DNA of 64,000 bases. Source: Vibrio sp. ED004 (GTDB lineage: Bacteria; Pseudomonadota; Gammaproteobacteria; Enterobacterales; Vibrionaceae). A program made the position numbers and the translations under genes. A model generated the notes under the pieces. The model was not told the DNA's origin, did not search any database, and saw only the letters and a program-made list of their open reading frames with translations. This document shows, piece by piece, positions 58,672-64,000 of the stretch. The first letter of the stretch is position 1; every line of letters starts with the position of its first letter. Location of the stretch: NCBI RefSeq assembly GCF_023206395.1, contig NZ_CP066149.1:1860001-1924000 (forward strand). The letters are read 5' to 3'.

Positions 58672-59727
58672 ATGGTGAACTCTATCTCATCGCTTATTCA
58701 AACCGATCAATCCTATCGTTTTTTGCTCTATGTCGAGCAAAACTACTCATTTGCTATCCTTCGTCCATTTTATAACTACGCGAAGCAACTTGGCCATGAC
58801 GTAAAGTGGTTGCTCGTAGGTGAGGATGCTTCTGAACATCTTTTATTAGAGCAAGAGCTGCGCGTGTCTTTGAAAGAAGCTGTCGCTTATAACCCTTCTG
58901 CTGTTTTAGTACCCGGGGATCGCGTTCCTGCTTTTATCCCTGGGTTGAAGGTACAAGTATTTCACGGTTTGAATGAGAGTAAACGAGGGAACTTATATCC
59001 TGAGCGTGGTCTATTTGATTTGTATTGCACAGAAGGCCATGAAAGGACCAACTCATTGGAACCATTAGCTAAGCAGCGTGGCTATTTTCAAGTCAAAGAG
59101 ACCGGTTGGTTGAAGCTAGATAGCTTGTTTAATTACCAAGTCAGTGACAAGCATTTTGAAAGACCGCAAATTCTATTTGCTTCCACTTTTTCGCCAAGCT
59201 TATCCTGTGCTGAATTGGTTTATGAAGAGCTTAAACGCCTAAGCCAAATGAGCCAGTGGCAATGGTTAGTCACACTGCATCCTAAAATGAAGCAAGAGAC
59301 ACGAGAAAAATACCAGGCGTTGGAAGGGGATAACCTTCTGTTCTTCGACAATGACCGAGTGATTGAAATGCAACATCGTGCTGATGTTATGGTGTGTGAC
59401 AACTCATCGATATTTCAAGAGTTTTTGTTACTCAATAAGCATGTTGTTACGGTAAACAACCGAGACCCTCAAGCGAGCTTCATCAATATTACTCAAGCAG
59501 AGCAGTTAGAGTCAGCAATTCAACAAGCAATGCGACCTGATGAAGCAAGAGATAACGCTATCGCTAATTATGGCCCATCGATAACCCCATATTTAGATGG
59601 CCAATCCTCAGCGAGAGTTCTGAGTGCGATTACTGAAGTGCTAGAAAGTGGTTGGCAAGATAAGAAACCCAAAAATTGGATTCGTAACTTTAAGATCCGT
59701 AAATCATTAAACTATTGGAAATTCTAG
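58672..59727 (+). CDS. CDP-glycerol glycerophosphotransferase-family protein
   Basis: This 351-residue protein has the GT-B-like layout of the TagB/TagF family. Features include PGDRVPAFIPGLKVQVFHG near residues 82-101, a central ILFASTFSPS, and the conserved VTLHPKM and MVCDNSSIFQEFLLL. The family transfers glycerol phosphate in teichoic acids or acts on LPS and capsules in Gram-negatives. No CDP-glycerol synthase is seen in the window, so the donor is unknown. It is the first of three co-directional transferase genes with 9-10 base gaps. Confidence 0.8.
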   Translation: MVNSISSLIQTDQSYRFLLYVEQNYSFAILRPFYNYAKQLGHDVKWLLVGEDASEHLLLEQELRVSLKEAVAYNPSAVLVPGDRVPAFIPGLKVQVFHGLNESKRGNLYPERGLFDLYCTEGHERTNSLEPLAKQRGYFQVKETGWLKLDSLFNYQVSDKHFERPQILFASTFSPSLSCAELVYEELKRLSQMSQWQWLVTLHPKMKQETREKYQALEGDNLLFFDNDRVIEMQHRADVMVCDNSSIFQEFLLLNKHVVTVNNRDPQASFINITQAEQLESAIQQAMRPDEARDNAIANYGPSITPYLDGQSSARVLSAITEVLESGWQDKKPKNWIRNFKIRKSLNYWKF

Positions 59728-59736
59728 GGCTGAATA

Positions 59737-60528
59737 ATGAGAAAACATACCCTGTCTGTCATTGTTATTACCAAGAATGAAGAAGACCGAATTGAAACTT
59801 GCCTTAAATCAGTGGTTGATATTGCCGATGAGCTAATCGTGTTAGACAGTGGCTCAACGGACGCAACTGTTGAGATATGCCAAAAATACACAGATAACGT
59901 GACCATCACAGATTGGCCTGGCTTTGGTAAGCAAAAGCAACGAGCGCTAGATAAAGCGACATGTGATTGGGTGTTATCAATCGATGCGGATGAAGCATTA
60001 GATGAAGAGATGAGCAAGGCTCTTGTTGAACTATTAAAACAAGATCAAATCAAACACACAGCGTATAAACTTCCTTGGGGAGTGACTCTGTATGGTACGA
60101 CTCTAAAACATGGCCGCAGTGCTCGTGCAGTGTTAAGACTCTTCAAGAGAGAAGGCTCTCGATATACGTTGGATGAGGTTCATGAGACTGTCGTTCCGGA
60201 GCAAGGCTCTACAGGAATATTGAAGGGGTTTCTTCTTCATTACACCCATCGCGATTATGGTCATGGTTTAGACAAAGCAGCGCAGTACGCTTGGCTTGGT
60301 TCTCAAAAATACCACCGTAAAGGCAAGAGATCACACGGCTTATTCCTCGCTCTACTACGGGCGGCATGGACGTTCTTCTTAGTCTATATTATTCGCCGTG
60401 GCTTTATGGATGGCAGTGTCGGTTTCATTATGGCGATGACTTACGCTCAAGTGAATTTCAATAAATATGTCGGTTTGTGGATTCTTGAAAATCGCCCAGA
60501 AGACCGTTCAACAGACCAAGCCAAATAG
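59737..60528 (+). CDS. Glycosyltransferase family 2 (WaaE/KdtX type)
   Basis: This 263-residue GT2 enzyme starts SVIVITKNEEDRIETCL and has DSGSTDAT and the DxD-type motif LSIDADEALDE. A hydrophobic segment lies near residues 205-240. WaaE-type enzymes add glucose to heptose of the LPS inner core, but the sugar is inferred. The start is 9 bases after the preceding gene. Confidence 0.87.
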   Translation: MRKHTLSVIVITKNEEDRIETCLKSVVDIADELIVLDSGSTDATVEICQKYTDNVTITDWPGFGKQKQRALDKATCDWVLSIDADEALDEEMSKALVELLKQDQIKHTAYKLPWGVTLYGTTLKHGRSARAVLRLFKREGSRYTLDEVHETVVPEQGSTGILKGFLLHYTHRDYGHGLDKAAQYAWLGSQKYHRKGKRSHGLFLALLRAAWTFFLVYIIRRGFMDGSVGFIMAMTYAQVNFNKYVGLWILENRPEDRSTDQAK

Positions 60529-60538
60529 GAAGCGATAG

Positions 60539-61618
60539 ATGAAAATTTTAGTTTGTGCATCTTACTTACATGCATGGAACAGTTTACGCCCTGAAGCCGC
60601 GATTTTTATAGAGCTTGCGCGTCAAGGTCACCAAGTCACTATCATGACTCAAGGTGAGTCTGAGCATGTATCAAAGCTAGAAGAGTGCGGTATTCGAGTC
60701 GTTGATGGTTATCCAAAGCGTAAAATTTGTTTTGATACCATTAAAAAGATTCGCCACGAGCTAAAAACGCATGATTACGACATCTGCTATGCTTTTAACT
60801 CAAAGACGATACCTAATGCGGCGTTTGCGTGTATTGGTTTCAACGTTAAATTAGTCGTTTATCGAGGCACTACTGGCGGGCTGTATCGACATGACCCAAG
60901 TGCTTACTTAACTCAGCTTCATCCTCGTGTGAATGGCATTGTGTGCGTGTCTGAAGCAGTGCGACAAGATGTGGTAAAACGAGTTTGGAAGAACAAAGAT
61001 AACGTAGTTACCATCTACAAAGGGCATGAATTGGATTGGTATAAAGTGCCACCAACTGAGCGTTCTGAGTTTGGTTTGAATGAAGATGATGTAGTCGCGA
61101 TTACTGCAGCGCATGTAAGGCCAAGTAAGGGTATTTCTGTTTTACTTGAGGCGACCAAATACATTACAGCACCGAACTTCCACTTAATCTTAGCGGGTAG
61201 TGGCTATGAGCCTCATTTTGATGAGATGAAAGCGAGCCCTATGAGTGAGCGAATTCACTACATTGGCCATCGTACTGACATCCCTTCAATTATGTGTATG
61301 GCAGACTTTCAAGTTCAGCCATCGATCAGCGGAGAAGGGCTACCGCGTACGATTGTTGAAGCAATGGCAAATGGCACAACTTCTGTTGTTACTACCACTG
61401 GCGGTGCCCCTGAACTCGTTGTAGATGGCGAGACAGGTTATATTGTCCCGACTGGTGACGCCAAAGCGTTGGGTGAGGCTATGGACAAGCTCGCACAAGA
61501 TAAGGCCAAGTGTACAACAATGAGTGAAGCGGCGAAGAAGCGCTTAGATGAAAGCTTTAGTTCACGAGTAACAGTGAAGAAGCACCTGGAATTTTTTGAG
61601 AAGTTACTAGTCAGATAA
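60539..61618 (+). CDS. Glycosyltransferase family 4 protein
   Basis: This 359-residue GT4 enzyme has the N-terminal acceptor domain (LRPEAAIFIELARQGH) and the C-terminal donor domain with RPSKGISVLLEA, HYIGHRTDIPSIM and the E-x7-E motif region GEGLPRTIVEAMANG. It is expected to extend the LPS core or O-chain; the sugar is unknown. The start is 10 bases after the GT2 gene. Confidence 0.88.
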   Translation: MKILVCASYLHAWNSLRPEAAIFIELARQGHQVTIMTQGESEHVSKLEECGIRVVDGYPKRKICFDTIKKIRHELKTHDYDICYAFNSKTIPNAAFACIGFNVKLVVYRGTTGGLYRHDPSAYLTQLHPRVNGIVCVSEAVRQDVVKRVWKNKDNVVTIYKGHELDWYKVPPTERSEFGLNEDDVVAITAAHVRPSKGISVLLEATKYITAPNFHLILAGSGYEPHFDEMKASPMSERIHYIGHRTDIPSIMCMADFQVQPSISGEGLPRTIVEAMANGTTSVVTTTGGAPELVVDGETGYIVPTGDAKALGEAMDKLAQDKAKCTTMSEAAKKRLDESFSSRVTVKKHLEFFEKLLVR

Positions 61619-61699
61619 AGTAGCTAGATATTAATTATGAATTTAAGGTTCTAAGTCAGAGGACATAGGATCAAAAGAGATATATTAGAGTAGTTGAGT

Positions 61700-62713
61700 A
61701 TGCTAAATAACAAGACAGTATTAATTACAGGTGGCACAGGGTCGTTTGGTAAGCAATTTATCAAAACAATTCTGGAACGATACCAAGACGTAAAGAAGAT
61801 CATTATCTTTTCTCGTGATGAACTGAAGCAGTTTGAAATCAAGCAGCAATATCCTCACAAGGATTTTCCACAATTACGCTTCTTTATTGGTGATGTTCGT
61901 GATCGTAACCGTATGATTCAAGCGTGTGAAGATGTTGATGTTATTATCCACGCAGCTGCGATCAAACAAGTAGATACTGCTGAGTACAATCCAACTGAAT
62001 GTATTCGCACCAATATTGATGGCGCAGAGAATGTGATTAGTGCAGCTCTTGCGTGTGGTGTGAAAGATGTCGTTGCTCTATCGACCGATAAGGCATGTGC
62101 ACCAATTAACTTGTATGGTGCGACAAAGCTTGCTTCAGATAAGCTCTTTGCTGCTGCAAATAATATTAAAGGTTCAAAAGACATTCGTTTTAGTGTCGTA
62201 CGTTACGGCAATGTGATGGGCTCTCGTGGTTCGGTTATTCCATTCTTTATGCAGAAAAAAGAAGAAGGTGTACTGCCAATTACACATGAAGAGATGACGC
62301 GTTTTAATATCTCTCTTCAAGATGGCGTGAATATGGTCATGTATGCACTTGAAAACCATTTGGGTGGTGAGATCTTTATTCCTAAGATCCCTTCATACAA
62401 AATTCTAGACATCGCTGAAGCTATTGCGCCTGGCATGGCAACTAAGGTTGTAGGTATTCGCCCTGGTGAAAAACTTCATGAAGAAATGATTACTGATACT
62501 GATTCTCTCAATACAATTGATTTAGGTCGTTATTACGCGATCCTTCCTTCTGTCTCTTTTACATACACAGAAGATGAGTACATGAATCATCATAAAGCTG
62601 AAAAAGTACCGTTTGGCTTTAAATACAACTCAGGCACCAATACTGAGTGGGAAACGATTGAAGGTCTACGCGACTTAATCAAAGAACATGTTGACCCTAA
62701 ATTTACAGTGTGA
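61700..62713 (+). CDS. pseB: UDP-GlcNAc 4,6-dehydratase (inverting), PseB
   Basis: PseB dehydrates and C5-epimerises UDP-GlcNAc, the first step of pseudaminic acid synthesis. The 337-residue protein has the Rossmann motif ITGGTGSFGKQF and the dehydratase segment STDKACAPINLYGATK, with Lys in place of the Tyr-type catalytic pair seen in non-inverting enzymes. It also carries RPGEKLHEEM. I start it at ATG 61700 (MLNNKTVLITGG); a TTG two codons upstream is possible. It overlaps pseC by 4 bases. Confidence 0.93.
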   Translation: MLNNKTVLITGGTGSFGKQFIKTILERYQDVKKIIIFSRDELKQFEIKQQYPHKDFPQLRFFIGDVRDRNRMIQACEDVDVIIHAAAIKQVDTAEYNPTECIRTNIDGAENVISAALACGVKDVVALSTDKACAPINLYGATKLASDKLFAAANNIKGSKDIRFSVVRYGNVMGSRGSVIPFFMQKKEEGVLPITHEEMTRFNISLQDGVNMVMYALENHLGGEIFIPKIPSYKILDIAEAIAPGMATKVVGIRPGEKLHEEMITDTDSLNTIDLGRYYAILPSVSFTYTEDEYMNHHKAEKVPFGFKYNSGTNTEWETIEGLRDLIKEHVDPKFTV

Positions 62714-63885
62714 GTAAAACAGTGATTCCATACGGCAAGCAAGATATCAGTCAACAAGACATTGATAGTGTAGTTGATGTTCTTAAATCTGATTTCCTAA
62801 CTCAGGGACCACAAGTTCCTGCGTTTGAAAAAGCGTTAACAGAACATACTGGTGCTCAGTATGCGTTAGCAGTGAATAGTGCAACCTCGGCTCTGCATAT
62901 CGCTTGTTTGGCTTTAGGTTTGGGGGAAGGTGACTGGTTGTGGACAACGCCTGTTACTTTTGTTGCGTCTGCAAACTGTGGTCTTTATTGCGGAGCTAAA
63001 GTGGACTTTGTTGATATTGATTCAGCAACTTATAACATGTGCCCTAAAAAGCTAGAGCAAAAGCTAATTACTGCTAAAGCTACTGGAACTCTACCTAAAG
63101 TCGTTGTTCCTGTTCACTTATGTGGTCAGCCTTGTGATATGGAATCCATTGCTAAGCTAGCCAAAGAATACGGCTTTAAAGTCATTGAAGATGCTTCTCA
63201 TGCTATTGGTGGTCAATATCATGAACAACCAATCGGTAATTGTAAGTATTCTGATATTACAGTGTTCAGTTTTCACCCTGTAAAAATTGTCACAACGGCT
63301 GAAGGTGGTGCTGCATTAACGAACCAGAAAGAGCTAGCGGATAAAATGGCTCTCTTGCGCAGTCATGGTATTACACGAGATCCTGAAATGATGACGGAAG
63401 CTTCTCACGGTGGCTGGTATTACCAACAGGTTGATTTAGGTTTTAACTACCGCATGACAGAACTTCAAGCGGCATTGGGTGTCACGCAAATGCAACGTCT
63501 TGATGAATTTGTTGCGGCGCGCCATGTGTTGTCTAAGCGTTATAATCAAATGTTATCTGAATTACCTTTAGTTCTTCCTTATCAACTGGAAAAAACTTAT
63601 TCAGGTCTACATTTATTTGTAATCCGATTGAAGTTAGATGAGATATCATTAACTCATAAGCAAGTGTTTGAGGCTCTGCGTGAAAATGGTATCGGCGTTA
63701 ATTTGCATTACATACCGGTTCATACTCAGCCATATTACCAGGCTATGGGGTTTTCTGATGGCGATTTTCCTGCGTCAGAGCGTTACTATCAAGAAGCAAT
63801 CTCGCTTCCAATGTTCCACGGTATGACGGAAAAGCAACAGAATATGGTTGTTCATGTAATTACTAACATTTTGAATAGATACTAA
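62710..63885 (+). CDS. pseC: UDP-4-amino-sugar aminotransferase PseC
   Basis: PseC is a PLP-dependent aminotransferase that converts the PseB product to the 4-amino sugar. The 391-residue protein has the DegT/DnrJ/EryC1 fold. The PLP-binding Lys is in FSFHPVKIVTTAEGG (about residue 194), and the acidic Asp pair region is IEDASHAIGG. The GTG start overlaps the pseB stop (GTGA). It continues the nonulosonate pathway. Confidence 0.93.
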   Translation: MSKTVIPYGKQDISQQDIDSVVDVLKSDFLTQGPQVPAFEKALTEHTGAQYALAVNSATSALHIACLALGLGEGDWLWTTPVTFVASANCGLYCGAKVDFVDIDSATYNMCPKKLEQKLITAKATGTLPKVVVPVHLCGQPCDMESIAKLAKEYGFKVIEDASHAIGGQYHEQPIGNCKYSDITVFSFHPVKIVTTAEGGAALTNQKELADKMALLRSHGITRDPEMMTEASHGGWYYQQVDLGFNYRMTELQAALGVTQMQRLDEFVAARHVLSKRYNQMLSELPLVLPYQLEKTYSGLHLFVIRLKLDEISLTHKQVFEALRENGIGVNLHYIPVHTQPYYQAMGFSDGDFPASERYYQEAISLPMFHGMTEKQQNMVVHVITNILNRY

Positions 63886-63897
63886 ACAGGTTAGAAA

Positions 63898-64000
63898 ATG
63901 AAAAAAATCAAATATTGTACGAGTTGTATGTACCCAGAAACGAAGCCTGATTTATGGTTCAACGAACAAGGTAAGTGCAGCGCTTGTATCAACTTTGAAG
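63898..64000 (+). CDS. N-acetyl sugar amidotransferase (PseA/WbpG type), partial
   Basis: Only the first 34 codons are in the window. They encode MKKIKYCTSCMYPETKPDLW and then CSACINF. The paired Cys motifs with a TKPDL core are typical of sugar amidotransferases that form acetamidino groups, such as PseA and WbpG/WbuX. AACAGGTTAGAAA precedes the ATG, 12 bases after pseC. The identification rests on a short N-terminus. Confidence 0.7.
   Translation, partial: MKKIKYCTSCMYPETKPDLWFNEQGKCSACINFE

Noticed and set aside
1..64000. tRNA, rRNA, CRISPR arrays, prophage, toxin-antitoxin or integron attC sites
   Set aside because: None found by reading; the repeats present are dispersed and not arrayed with spacers.

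Overview
The window is a stretch of a Vibrio chromosome. Gene order and protein sequences match Vibrionaceae housekeeping loci: yihY-dtd-fabY, hslR-hslO-pckA, a complete 12-gene gsp/eps type II secretion operon, bioH/comF/nfuA, tex-greB/ompR-envZ, gmk-rpoZ-spoT-recG, yicC/rph-pyrE, slmA-coaBC/radC-rpmBG-mutM and coaD/kdkA/waaA. Several noncoding features are also of Vibrio type: a GGA-rich CsrB-class sRNA, a guanine riboswitch before a purine permease, and dispersed inverted-terminus repeats. A member of the Splendidus clade is plausible, but that is inference.

Layout. 1-2.6 kb: yihY, dtd and fabY, ending in a terminator. 2.6-4.7 kb: a group II intron inserted in the T-run of that terminator; its reverse transcriptase carries four frameshifts. 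4.6-10 kb (minus strand): an AsmA-family gene truncated at its last codons by the intron, then pckA, hslO and hslR. 10.3-21.9 kb: gspCDEFGHIJKLMN, tightly packed or overlapping. 22-26 kb: cysQ, nudE, nfuA and comF on the minus strand, bioH on the plus strand. 26-27 kb: two repeats flanking a hypothetical gene. 27-33 kb: tex, the CsrB-like sRNA with an upstream VarA/UvrY-type box, greB, a 267-bp MITE-like element, then ompR and envZ separated by 168 bp containing a terminator-like hairpin. 33-39 kb: recG, spoT, rpoZ and gmk, with repeats in most gaps. 39.4-42.1 kb: riboswitch and permease, psiE, and a cold-shock gene. 42.4-51.4 kb: yicC, rph, pyrE, a lipid A acyltransferase, slmA, coaBC, radC, rpmB, rpmG, a small membrane protein and mutM.

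51.5-64 kb is the accessory, cell-surface end of the window. It holds a UDP-glucuronate-type epimerase, a complete ISL3-family insertion sequence in another terminator T-run, a GT25 glycosyltransferase, coaD, a GT9 heptosyltransferase-like gene, kdkA, waaA, a CDP-glycerol-transferase-family protein, GT2 and GT4 glycosyltransferases, and the start of a pseudaminic-acid-type pathway (pseB, pseC and the first codons of a sugar amidotransferase). Together these make and decorate the lipopolysaccharide inner core and probably start an O-antigen or capsule locus that continues beyond the window.

I found no tRNA, rRNA, CRISPR array or phage. The most unusual items are the decayed terminator-associated intron and its effect on the convergent gene, the three families of dispersed repeats, tandem duplications in the GspI and GspJ leader regions, and the separated ompR/envZ pair.
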